This document shows positions 15,730-23,799 of a stretch of 51,673 bases of DNA, piece by piece. The notes below the pieces were generated by a model, which saw only the letters and a program-made list of their open reading frames with translations, had not been told where the DNA came from and ran no database searches. A program made the position numbers and the translations under genes. Position 1 is the stretch's first letter. The number at the start of each line of letters is the position of its first letter. The DNA is from Candidatus Planktophila lacus (GTDB lineage: Bacteria > Pseudomonadota > Gammaproteobacteria > Steroidobacterales > Steroidobacteraceae): NCBI GenBank assembly GCA_943331345.2, contig CALQLF020000012.1, positions 1 to 51,673 of the forward strand, read 5' to 3'.

Positions 15730-17157
15730 TCAAAAGCTGGGATGGCGCATCTTCCACGGCAGATCTGTCTCAAGTTGCGCGGCGATCCGAAGGATCAAAT
15801 CCTCTCGCCCGTGCTGTCCGATCAATTGCACACCGATTGGCAGCCCGCCGTCCCAGTGTACCGGCACGTTGGCGGCCGGCTGTCCGGATGCGTTGCAGAT
15901 GGGCAGAAATGGGGTGTACCTTGAGATGGCTCGCCGAAATGACCGGAAGTCGGTGTCCGTACGCACGGTTCCCAGCGCAACTGGGGGCTGCGACAAAGTC
16001 GGTGTGAGCGCGAGGTCAAAGCCGGACAAATGTCGCGCACTCCGCCGGCCCACACTGTGAAAAGTGTTGATCGCCGAAACGTATCGTGCAGCGCTGATTG
16101 ACCGTCCAATTTCACACGCATCATACAGCGCAGGCTCCAGCGAAGCCCGCCACATGTCAGGCGCTTGGTCGCCAGTGATAGCCTGCGCCGTTGCAAACGC
16201 GTTCGTCGCCAACACATCGATCAATGCTTCAATGAGCAGCGCATAGTCGATTGGCGGGGGCGGTGTATCGATGACTTCGTGTCCTCGCGCTCTCATGGCT
16301 CCAACCGCGAGATCAACAGCCGAGACGCACGCTGGATGCAACTCGATGTCGTTCCACGCATGAGTCCAGCGCGCGATCCGCAGTGGGCGCTCGAAGGGTT
16401 GCGTCAGCAGTGCACAGTAGGATGCTGGCTGCGGGGGGGCGGCGTACGGCGCTCCGCTTTCATACCCGGCCATCGCATCCAGGGCCGCGGCGCTATCGCG
16501 AACGGACCGACTGATGACGCCTTCCGCGGCGAGTCCTCCCCATCCTTCGCCGCGGGCGGGCCCCATCGGTGTGAGGCCGCGCGAGGGCTTGAGTCCGAAC
16601 ACGCCACAGCAGGCAGCCGGTATGCGAATCGAGCCGCTGCCGTCGTTCGCGTGGGCCAGCGCGACGATCCCCGCGGCGACAGCGACGGCGGCGCCGCCGC
16701 TGGAGCCACCTGCCGAGCGCGAGCGATCCCAAGGATTGAGCGTAGGGCCACCATTGGCGACCGCTTCGGTGGTGGGCGCCATGCAGAATTCCGGCACGGT
16801 GGTTCGCGCAAAGGGGATGAGGCCGGCTGCCTCAAACCGCTCAAGAAGCGTTGCGTCAAACTTGAACTTCATGCCTTTGAGAAGGCGGGATCCTAGAGAA
16901 GCAGCAAACCGCTTGGAAGGGAGCGCGGAATCCTTGAGCAAGAAGGGCAGCGCGCCGAAGATTCCGCGAGGGTGCGCGCTGGCAGCCAACACTCGCGATT
17001 CCTCAAATTGCTCGTAGCACAGCGCGTTGAGCGGCACCCCCCGCTCTGCTGCAAGCTCTATCGCGCAGTCCATGAGTTCAAGAGCTGTGACCTGGCGATT
17101 GCGCAGGAGCGCCGAAAGATCAAGCGCGTCCATCCACTGGTATTCTTGTGCGTCCAT
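15730..17157 (-). CDS. Amidase (amidase-signature family)
   Basis: 475 residues. The Ser-cisSer-Lys triad can be placed: Lys75 in PFLLKDSALP, Ser152 in AGGSSGGAAV and Ser176 in NDGSGSIRIPAACCGVFGLK. This family hydrolyses amides to acid and ammonia or amine in the cytoplasm. Substrate range is wide and cannot be predicted from motifs. Last gene of the minus-strand operon RidA - dehydrogenase - amidase, 25 bases after the dehydrogenase. Together with RidA, which removes reactive imines, it points to nitrogen-containing intermediates in the pathway. Confidence 0.93.
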   Translation of the reverse strand: MDAQEYQWMDALDLSALLRNRQVTALELMDCAIELAAERGVPLNALCYEQFEESRVLAASAHPRGIFGALPFLLKDSALPSKRFAASLGSRLLKGMKFKFDATLLERFEAAGLIPFARTTVPEFCMAPTTEAVANGGPTLNPWDRSRSAGGSSGGAAVAVAAGIVALAHANDGSGSIRIPAACCGVFGLKPSRGLTPMGPARGEGWGGLAAEGVISRSVRDSAAALDAMAGYESGAPYAAPPQPASYCALLTQPFERPLRIARWTHAWNDIELHPACVSAVDLAVGAMRARGHEVIDTPPPPIDYALLIEALIDVLATNAFATAQAITGDQAPDMWRASLEPALYDACEIGRSISAARYVSAINTFHSVGRRSARHLSGFDLALTPTLSQPPVALGTVRTDTDFRSFRRAISRYTPFLPICNASGQPAANVPVHWDGGLPIGVQLIGQHGREDLILRIAAQLETDLPWKMRHPSF

Positions 17158-17182
17158 GATTGTTGGGGTGTTCCCTGGAATG

Positions 17183-18235
17183 TCAGCGTAGGGCGTCGAC
17201 CACGGCGCTGCCTACTTCTGCCGTCGAGGAGGATCCGCCCTGGTCTGGCGTAAGAAGGCGTCTTTCAGCGGTCACCGACTCGATGGCGCGCAAGATCGAA
17301 TCGGCGGCCGCGGTCTCTCCCAAGTGCGAAAGCATCATCGAGCCTGCCCAGATGGCAGCAAGCGGGTTGGCGATGCCCTGGCCAGCGATGTCGGGTGCAG
17401 ACCCATGAACAGGCTCGAACATCGACGGCACGTCTGACGATGGGTTCAGATTCGCGGAGGCCGCGAAGCCGAGGCCACCTTGAATTGCTGCTCCGAGGTC
17501 GGAAAGGATGTCACCGAACAAGTTGGAGGCAACGACGACATCCAGGGACTCCGGGTGCGTGACAAAGCGCGCGGCAATCGCATCGACGTGGTAGCGCGTG
17601 GCGCGGACGTCAGGAAACTCTGCCGCGACCTCCTCTGTAATTTCGTCCCACAACACCATCGAGTGGCGTTGCGCATTGGATTTTGTGACCGACGCCAGCC
17701 GGCCAGAACGCTGGCGCGCCCGCTCAAATCCATATCGCAGAATATTGGTGATGGCGCGGCGAGTGAATACCGAAGTTTCTACAGCCACTTCGCTCGACGT
17801 GCCCACGTGCACCCTGCCACCCGCCCCTGCATACTCGCCTTCGGTGTTCTCGCGAATGCAGAGGATGTCGAACTTGTCTTTGCGAAGTGGGCTTTGCGTG
17901 CCTGGCAGCAGCCGATGCGGGCGCTCGTTCACGAACAAGTCAAACTTCTTGCGAATCGGCAACAGCAATCCGTGCAATGACACGCTGTCAGGGACCGTTT
18001 GCGGCCAGCCGACCGCGCCGAGGAAGATCGCATCGAACTGCGACAGTTGCGACAGCCCGTCTTCCGGCATCATTCGTCCGTGCTGCTCAAAGTAGCGGCA
18101 CGACCAGGGAAACAACTCGCCTTCCAGCGTGAAATGCTGTCGCGATGCGGCTGCCTTCAACACGGTCCATGCGGTGTCCAGCACTTCGGTGCCAACGCCG
18201 TCACCTGGAATCAGCGCGATGCGATGCGCCCTCAT
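17183..18235 (-). CDS. Tartrate/D-malate-type dehydrogenase (isopropylmalate dehydrogenase family)
   Basis: 350 residues of the NAD-dependent beta-decarboxylating dehydrogenase family. Entry motif RIALIPGDGVGTEVLD, substrate-loop region RENTEGEYAG, and the signature SNLFGDILSDLGAAIQGGLG followed by ANLNPSSDVPSMFEPVHGSAPDIAGQ. The combination fits tartrate dehydrogenase/decarboxylase and D-malate dehydrogenase better than leucine biosynthetic enzymes. It would oxidise a 2-hydroxyacid with a 3-carboxyl group and release CO2. In this context it may handle a hydroxy-diacid released by the neighbouring amidase or lyase (inference). Middle gene of its operon. Confidence 0.88.
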   Translation of the reverse strand: MRAHRIALIPGDGVGTEVLDTAWTVLKAAASRQHFTLEGELFPWSCRYFEQHGRMMPEDGLSQLSQFDAIFLGAVGWPQTVPDSVSLHGLLLPIRKKFDLFVNERPHRLLPGTQSPLRKDKFDILCIRENTEGEYAGAGGRVHVGTSSEVAVETSVFTRRAITNILRYGFERARQRSGRLASVTKSNAQRHSMVLWDEITEEVAAEFPDVRATRYHVDAIAARFVTHPESLDVVVASNLFGDILSDLGAAIQGGLGFAASANLNPSSDVPSMFEPVHGSAPDIAGQGIANPLAAIWAGSMMLSHLGETAAADSILRAIESVTAERRLLTPDQGGSSSTAEVGSAVVDALR

Positions 18236-18259
18236 GGTTGCACTACGGGCCTGCGGGGG

Positions 18260-18649
18260 TCAGGGGACAACGGCGACTACCTCTACCTCGATGCGCATGC
18301 GCGGGTCATACAGCGCCGCTACACCCAAGATGACGCTCGCGGGAGGGGTTGTTTGCGAAAGATAACGCGATCGGACCCGCCTGATGATCTCCATCAGGGC
18401 CGGCTCATAGTGGGTGACATAAGTGGTGACCCGGATGATGTGTTCGAAGCCCAAACCGGCAGCGCGGAGCGTCCTGTCGATGTTTTCATACACCGCGATG
18501 GTTTGCGCTTCAAAGTCGTCACTGACGACTTCCCCGTCCTCGCCGGTTGGCATCTGACCAGAGGTGACCAGAATGCCGGTACCGCTCGCCACTACCGCCT
18601 GGGAGACGCCCGGCCACGCCATCCCTGGAGGATTAACAGGTTTGAGCAT
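18260..18649 (-). CDS. RidA-family protein (reactive imine/enamine deaminase)
   Basis: 129 residues. Typical RidA pattern: GILVTSGQMPTGEDGEV, EAQTIAVYENIDRTLRAAGL, IIRVTTYVTHYEPALMEIIR and the ending TTPPASVILGVAALYDPRMRIEVEVVAV. In classic RidA the arginine and glutamate near the C-terminus (PxRxxxE) bind the substrate; here PRMRIEVE is present. The protein releases ammonia from imines or enamines in the cytoplasm. The ATG at 18649 is chosen because AGAGGA lies about eight bases upstream; the open frame farther up reads through the AT-rich promoter region. First gene of the RidA - dehydrogenase - amidase operon. Confidence 0.88.
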   Translation of the reverse strand: MLKPVNPPGMAWPGVSQAVVASGTGILVTSGQMPTGEDGEVVSDDFEAQTIAVYENIDRTLRAAGLGFEHIIRVTTYVTHYEPALMEIIRRVRSRYLSQTTPPASVILGVAALYDPRMRIEVEVVAVVP

Positions 18650-18889
18650 CTTGAATCCTCTTGAAAGACGTATAAGACAGAAAAACGTACTATACAGGAT
18701 AATCGGGTATTCAGCCGCTCTCGCGCGCACCGGCTTGCATCCGCGAGGGACCGGTGCCGCAATGGTTCAAGGGACTTGACTGGCGAGTCGAAATTGTAAA
18801 ACATGCGGTGTGAGAGAGTGTTGTCACAACGCCGCGACCCCAAGTGATGCTGCACTGCATGGGGGCGAGGCACTACGCGTAGCGCCACC
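18650..18889. promoter_or_regulatory. Divergent regulatory region with shared operator (18778-18789)
   Basis: 240 bases between RidA (minus) and the deacetylase gene (plus). The perfect dyad GACT-GGCG-AGTC lies at 18778-18789 and overlaps TTGACT (18776-18781), a good -35 for the plus strand, with TAAAAC at 18797-18802 as a weak -10. The AT-rich part near RidA (TATAGT on the minus strand) may be its own promoter. Confidence 0.6.
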
Positions 18890-19732
18890 ATGACACATGT
18901 ATGTCTGACCTTCGATTTTGATGCTCTCGCCATTTGGGTGAGTACGTTCAAGCAAACTACGGCTTCTCCGCTGTCGCGCGGCGAGTTCGGGGCGCAGGTG
19001 GGACTGCCCCGTGTACTGGAGCTGCTACGCCGCAAGTCCATACGCGCCACGTTCTTTGTTCCTGCACATACCGCCGTGAGCTTTCCGGAGCGTGTCCAGA
19101 AAATTCTCGAGGATGGCCATGAAATCGGTTCGCATGGCTATTGTCATGAGTCTCCGGTGACGTTGGTTGACGGGGAAGAGGTTCGGCTGCTTACGGCAAG
19201 TATTGAAAAGATGCAGAAAGTATTGGGTAGCGCGTTTCGTCCCGTGGGCTACCGGTCGCCGGCCTGGGATCTCTCCAGCCAGTCGATCGCCATCCTTCAA
19301 GAGCAGGGCTATCTCTATGACAGCAGTCTCATGGGCGGCGATTTCGAGCCCTATCGCCCACGGCGAGGGGATCGCATCGACGAGCATGGATTCGAATTGG
19401 GAGCTGAGAGTTCGCTCGTTGAACTACCGGTCTCATGGGAACTGGACGACTACCCGTACTTTCATTTCTCCAGCCGGCCGCTGAACCAAGGATTGCGCTC
19501 GACGGATGAGGTGCGAGCACTGTGGCAGGCAGAGTTTGACTATTGTCATCAGCATGTGCGCAACGGCGTATTCACGCTGACCAATCATCCCGAGATCATT
19601 GGCCGTGGTCCGCGCATCGCGATGCTTGAAGAACTGATCGACCATCTCGGGAGCAAGCCTGGCGTCACCTTCAGTACATGCAGCGACGCTGCGCAAACGT
19701 GGCGCGAGGCGCATCCGGAGTCGCGCCAATGA
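18890..19732 (+). CDS. Polysaccharide-deacetylase-fold hydrolase (PuuE/NodB-like)
   Basis: 280 residues with a NodB-homology domain. Motif 1 is TFDFDA (aspartates 9 and 11; the classic form is TFDDG), motif 2 HEIGSHGYCHE with the metal histidines 82 and 86, motif 3 YRSPAW at 121-126. No signal peptide, so it works in the cytoplasm and is unlikely to act on cell-wall sugar. Cytoplasmic relatives of this type (the metal-independent allantoinase PuuE group and related cyclic-amide or N-acyl hydrolases) open ureide or amide bonds. The stop overlaps the next start (ATGA), so it is coupled to a CoA ligase and a citrate-synthase-fold lyase. Confidence 0.85.
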   Translation: MTHVCLTFDFDALAIWVSTFKQTTASPLSRGEFGAQVGLPRVLELLRRKSIRATFFVPAHTAVSFPERVQKILEDGHEIGSHGYCHESPVTLVDGEEVRLLTASIEKMQKVLGSAFRPVGYRSPAWDLSSQSIAILQEQGYLYDSSLMGGDFEPYRPRRGDRIDEHGFELGAESSLVELPVSWELDDYPYFHFSSRPLNQGLRSTDEVRALWQAEFDYCHQHVRNGVFTLTNHPEIIGRGPRIAMLEELIDHLGSKPGVTFSTCSDAAQTWREAHPESRQ

Positions 19733-21294
19733 CGCATCCGGCACTTCCGGCAGTCACCGTCTATGATCGATTGCGCCATGTCGCTGCTGCGCGGCCCGAT
19801 GCCTGTGCGCTGGAGTTTCAAGACCAATCCTTTACCTACGCGGACATTCTTGAGTTGGTTGAGCGGGCGGCCGCGCTGCTGCGCTCGGCCAGCATTGGCT
19901 TTGGCGACGCGGTGGTCTCGTACGCGACGAACTCGCCAGATCTTCTATTCGTCTATTTTGCCGCGGCAAAGCTCGGCGCAGTCTACGTGCCGGTAAACCC
20001 GAACATGTCTGCCGCGGAGGTGGGCTACATCTACGGTCACAGCGATGCCAAGCTGCTTCTGCATGACTCGCTGGCGGCCGGCGTTGCCGAGAGACTCGTC
20101 CCGACTCAGTGCCGCCAATTGCTATCCAACGTAACAGCGACGACGGTGCCCGAAGAGGCCAACCTGCCACCTTGTGGTGCGGTCAGCAGAAAGACGGACT
20201 TTCTCATCTGCTACACCTCGGGATCAACGGGCGCGCCGAAAGCAGTGGTGCTCGATCATGGATCGCAAGTGGATGTTTGCGCGAGCTTGAGTGAATTCTG
20301 GGGTTTGACGGAATCGGATGTCACGTTGGTGGCTCTTCCCCTGGGCTATCTGTTTGGCCTGACGACCGCCTCGGCCGCCGGACTACTGTCAGGAGGTAGT
20401 GTCGTTCTATTGCCCAAGTACCGGCCTAGTGATGTGCTTGAGGCGATGATCGCGAGGCACGCAACGATATTTCACGGGGTCCCGACGATGTTTACGATGA
20501 TGCTCGAGTATGTTGAGCAGAATCGTGCCTCATTCGACTTGTCGGCCGTGCGGCAATTGATTTGTGCCGGCGCGCCGCTCCCCGAGGAGATTGCTCAGCG
20601 GTTCGCAAGGACATTTGGCAAGCCCTTGCGGAACTACTACGCTGCCACCGAGTGCTCGCCAGTCATTGGTCATCCCGATGCTCATTCACGAGCGCTTCCG
20701 CCTGGCAGTATTGGTTGCTTGGCACCCGGAGCCGAGGTGCGCATCGTATCTGCGGAGGGGCATGATTGCCCGGTCGGGGTGGAAGGCGAATTCTACGTGC
20801 GTGGCGCCGCCACGATGAATCGATACCTCAAGAATCCGGAGCTGACCGCCACAGCGCTCAGCGGGGGTTGGTTTCGCACGGGAGATCTGGGCCAGGTTGA
20901 TGCCGCGGGGTATTACTTCATCACCGGACGGATCAAGGACACCATCTTTCGTGGCGGCGCCAATATCGCACCGGCAGAAGTGGAGGCGGTTCTTAGCACT
21001 CACCCGGACGTGGCCAACGTTGCGGTCGTGGGGGCGCCCGACAAGATCTATGGGGAAGTGCCAGTCGCGTACATCGTTCCGCGCGGTGATTCACGGCCGG
21101 GGGAGCAGGCGTTGATCAGCCACGCTCAGGCCTCTCTCGCGGATTTCAAGATTCCGCGACATTACGTGCTCGTCGGTGGCCTGCCACTTGGAAAAACGGG
21201 GAAGATCGATAAATCGGCGCTCAAGGCCGCGTGGGCGCTACCTGACCATGGTGCCTGCTCATTCTCCAGCAATGTGGAAGATCGCCAGAAATGA
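19729..21294 (+). CDS. Acyl-CoA synthetase (AMP-forming), copy 2
   Basis: 521 residues. ANL motifs: CYTSGSTGAPKAVVL at 161-175, YAATECS at 304-310, RTGDLGQVDAAGYYFITGR and IFRGGANIAPAEVEAVL, ending with LPLGKTGKIDKSALK. It makes a CoA thioester from a free acid. The ATG at 19729 is chosen over one farther upstream in frame, because it overlaps the deacetylase stop as ATGA, while the upstream one lies well inside that gene. The next start also overlaps (21291), so deacetylase, ligase and lyase are translationally coupled, which suggests equal amounts and consecutive steps. Confidence 0.92.
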   Translation: MTHPALPAVTVYDRLRHVAAARPDACALEFQDQSFTYADILELVERAAALLRSASIGFGDAVVSYATNSPDLLFVYFAAAKLGAVYVPVNPNMSAAEVGYIYGHSDAKLLLHDSLAAGVAERLVPTQCRQLLSNVTATTVPEEANLPPCGAVSRKTDFLICYTSGSTGAPKAVVLDHGSQVDVCASLSEFWGLTESDVTLVALPLGYLFGLTTASAAGLLSGGSVVLLPKYRPSDVLEAMIARHATIFHGVPTMFTMMLEYVEQNRASFDLSAVRQLICAGAPLPEEIAQRFARTFGKPLRNYYAATECSPVIGHPDAHSRALPPGSIGCLAPGAEVRIVSAEGHDCPVGVEGEFYVRGAATMNRYLKNPELTATALSGGWFRTGDLGQVDAAGYYFITGRIKDTIFRGGANIAPAEVEAVLSTHPDVANVAVVGAPDKIYGEVPVAYIVPRGDSRPGEQALISHAQASLADFKIPRHYVLVGGLPLGKTGKIDKSALKAAWALPDHGACSFSSNVEDRQK

Positions 21295-22106
21295 CCGCGA
21301 AAGATACGCCTGCCTTCTGGACCAGCCAGATCAGCGACATCGCCGCCGAGGATGTGTACATCCGCGGCTATCCGCTTCAGCTGTTGATGGGCCGATTGTC
21401 CTTTTCTGCCACGACATTCCTCATGATCCGCGGCCGGCTGCCGACGCCCGGCGAAGTACGCATGATGGATGTGGTGCTGTGTTCGATTCTCGATTACGCG
21501 TTGCACAAGTCCGGAACGGCGGCCGCCAGGTTCGTCGTCTCGGTCAATCCGCAGATGGCTCCCGGTGTCGCGGCGGGCATGCTGGGCTCGGGTGCCTATG
21601 CGATGTCGCCGGAAGACACCGGCCGCTTCATCATCGATAGCTATGCGCAGTGGTCCCGGTCCGGACTGTCGATGGATGATTGCGCGACCCAGTTGGTTTC
21701 CGAACTAAGGCGCCAGAAGGCCCGGGTGCCAGGCTTTGGCCATCCCGTATTCCGCACGGTGGACCCGCGTGCGCAGAAGCTCCGCGACGTTGCAGTTGCC
21801 GAAGGTGTATGGGGGCGCTTCGGGGAATGGTACGAGGCTGTACACCGTGCATTTTGCACTGCAGTAAACAAGCCTGATCTGGTCATCAATGACATGGGGA
21901 TGTTGGCGGCCCTTCTGGCGCAGATGGAGTTTACGCCGGAGGAAATGACCGGCCTGGCGCTCCTGTCGACCTTGCCGGGTCTGATTGCGCACGTTTCCGA
22001 AGAGCTCAGGAGCGGGGTGCGCAATCGGATCGTTCCGGATGCAATCGTCGAATACGCGAAGTCCCGAAGGGATTTGGACGCCGACTTGGCTGAGGCCGGC
22101 TGGTAG
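21291..22106 (+). CDS. Citryl-CoA-lyase-like protein (citrate synthase superfamily)
   Basis: 271 residues, much shorter than citrate synthase (about 370-430) and in the size range of stand-alone citryl-CoA-lyase-like proteins. PGFGHPVFRTVDPRAQKL holds the conserved active-site histidine (His151) of the GxGH motif. The other citrate-synthase histidine (HGG motif) is not visible: MLGSGAYAMSPEDTG stands in the expected region. It likely cleaves or condenses an acyl-CoA at a carbon next to a carboxylated hydroxyl centre, releasing acetyl-CoA or a like unit. Coupled by ATGA to the preceding CoA ligase, which would feed it. The exact reaction is open. Confidence 0.8.
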   Translation: MTAKDTPAFWTSQISDIAAEDVYIRGYPLQLLMGRLSFSATTFLMIRGRLPTPGEVRMMDVVLCSILDYALHKSGTAAARFVVSVNPQMAPGVAAGMLGSGAYAMSPEDTGRFIIDSYAQWSRSGLSMDDCATQLVSELRRQKARVPGFGHPVFRTVDPRAQKLRDVAVAEGVWGRFGEWYEAVHRAFCTAVNKPDLVINDMGMLAALLAQMEFTPEEMTGLALLSTLPGLIAHVSEELRSGVRNRIVPDAIVEYAKSRRDLDADLAEAGW

Positions 22107-22394
22107 GTGCGGGCCCCGCGTTCGGCATCGCCCCGGGGCACGTTGACCCAGGTTCGCACCACTCCAGCTGCAACTTCATGCGCCAGACCGGGGCAAGCCA
22201 CCCTCCGCAGCAGCGCGCATGGGTACTAGCAGATCGCGAATCGCAGGCATGCCCATCGGCGTGCAAGCCCCACGAAAACCGCATAGGCCGGAAGTTTGAC
22301 GTTGTAGTATCCCATGCTGTCCAACTGGTATAAAATTGCATGCGGGTTGGGGACAACTTGATCCCAGCGACACGGTGCAGGTCTTGGGGACGCC
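22107..22394. other. Gene-free stretch before SDR-MaoC, weak operator-like site
   Basis: 288 bases without a gene. TATAAA near 22331 is a possible -10. GACG-TTGT-AGTA at 22298-22309 resembles the island dyad with two mismatches and shares the AGTATC flank with the site at 29515. No terminator is obvious after the lyase gene. Confidence 0.4.
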
Positions 22395-23189
22395 ATGAAA
22401 ATTGATCTGACAGGTCGATCAGCTGCAGTGACAGGCGGCGAGACCGGTATTGGGCTGGGCATTGCCCGATCATTGGCACTGGCCGGAGCCCACGTCCTCA
22501 TCGGCGGGATTCTCGAGGACGAGGGCGCCCGCGCCGTCGCAGAGATCCACGCCCTTGGAGGGCGGGCGGAGTTCCTGAAGACTGATGTGCGGCATGCTGC
22601 CCAGGTAGAAGCGCTGGTGGACGCAGCGGCAGCCGCGACCGGCAAAGTAGACATCGTGGTCAACAACGCAGGCGTCTTTGACGGGTTCGCCAGCTGCCTC
22701 GAGACATCGGAGCGGCTCTGGGATCAGGTGATTGATATCAACCTGCGGGGCGTGTTCTTTGGCTGCCAGGCTGCCCTGCGCCGGATGGTGCCACAGGGCT
22801 ACGGCCGCATCATCAATACCTCCTCGGTCGGCGGCCTGCGGGGTTCGGCTGATGGGCTCGCCTACACCGCCTCTAAATGGGGAATCATCGGGTTGACGAA
22901 GCAGGCAGCCTGCGTCTATGCCGAGAACGGAATCACGATCAACGCCATTTGCCCTGGCGTGATCGCGACTGAGATCCGCAAGAACTCTGGAATAGTGTTG
23001 GGCGCTGACGCACCGAACATGCAGCGCGGTGTCGGCGTGGACCCCGAATCTTTCAAGAAGAACGTGCCCGCGAAACGTCGCGGGTCCCCTCAAGAAGTCG
23101 GGGACGCGGTGGTCTTTCTCGCATCCGAGCAGGCCGGTTACATCAATGGGCAGGCCCTGGCCATTGATGGTGGCTGGACGGCGACCTGA
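22395..23189 (+). CDS. Short-chain dehydrogenase/reductase (SDR), copy 1
   Basis: 264 residues, classical SDR. Cofactor motif TGGETGIGLGIA from residue 13, NNAG at 90-93, catalytic Ser in NTSSVGG and Tyr157/Lys161 in YTASK. NAD(P)H-dependent oxidation or reduction of a hydroxy/keto group; with the MaoC hydratase 54 bases downstream it would fit the 3-hydroxyacyl-CoA dehydrogenase step. It has its own upstream region and is the only island unit in front of which no good copy of the shared dyad was found. Confidence 0.92.
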   Translation: MKIDLTGRSAAVTGGETGIGLGIARSLALAGAHVLIGGILEDEGARAVAEIHALGGRAEFLKTDVRHAAQVEALVDAAAAATGKVDIVVNNAGVFDGFASCLETSERLWDQVIDINLRGVFFGCQAALRRMVPQGYGRIINTSSVGGLRGSADGLAYTASKWGIIGLTKQAACVYAENGITINAICPGVIATEIRKNSGIVLGADAPNMQRGVGVDPESFKKNVPAKRRGSPQEVGDAVVFLASEQAGYINGQALAIDGGWTAT

Positions 23190-23243
23190 GCCGAAGCCCT
23201 ATGCCTGGCTTGTATCGAATGCACCAGAAATCAAGGAAATTCC

Positions 23244-23732
23244 ATGTCTGCTTCCGTTAGCATCCGCAGCCCAAGTTCTGTGGGCCCAAATGCACGCTAT
23301 TTTGACGATTTCGCGGTGGGTGACGAGTGGACCTCACCCCGTCGTACGATCTGTGAAGCAGATGTCGCGACTTTCGCCGGCTTCTCTGGCGACTACAATC
23401 CGATTCATACGGATGAAGAGTATGCCAAGACCACGATTTTCGGCGGACGCATCCTGCATGGTCCTGCGGGGTTCGCCATCGCGTGCGGTCTCGAGTTTCG
23501 ACTCGGCATCAAGGACGGGACGGCCACGGCCTTCCTGGGCATGACGTGGGATCTAAAGGGCCCGATCCGGATTGGCGACACGATCCACGTGTACCAGCGT
23601 GTCACCTCGAAGCGCGAGACCAAGAAGGCCGATCAAGGGATCGTGAACTTCCATGTCGTGCTTCGAAACCAACGCAATGAGACCTTGCAGGAAGGCGAGT
23701 GGAAGATCATGTTCTTGCGCAGGACTACTTGA
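23244..23732 (+). CDS. MaoC-family dehydratase (enoyl-CoA hydratase-like)
   Basis: 162 residues, single hot-dog domain. The hydratase-2 signature is clear: FAGFSGDYNPIHTDEEYA at 45-62, holding the catalytic Asp50 and His55, followed by KTTIFGGRILHGPAG. It adds water to a 2-enoyl-CoA or removes it from a 3-hydroxyacyl-CoA (R-type). Downstream of the SDR with an AAGGAA ribosome site. No acyl-CoA dehydrogenase is encoded anywhere in the island, so the enoyl-CoA would come from another route. Confidence 0.92.
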   Translation: MSASVSIRSPSSVGPNARYFDDFAVGDEWTSPRRTICEADVATFAGFSGDYNPIHTDEEYAKTTIFGGRILHGPAGFAIACGLEFRLGIKDGTATAFLGMTWDLKGPIRIGDTIHVYQRVTSKRETKKADQGIVNFHVVLRNQRNETLQEGEWKIMFLRRTT

Positions 23733-23779
23733 GGTAGAAGCGGCCTCCCGCTGAGCGCACCAGGGCGCGAATGGTTCTC

Positions 23780-23799
23780 AGCGACTGTCGCCGGTCGCT
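23780..23799. terminator. Possible terminator hairpin between convergent genes
   Basis: AGCGAC (23780-23785) pairs with GTCGCT (23794-23799) in the 65-base gap between MaoC (plus) and the quinone-oxidoreductase-like gene (minus). It overlaps the stop codon of the latter and has no T-tract, so support is weak. Confidence 0.3.
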
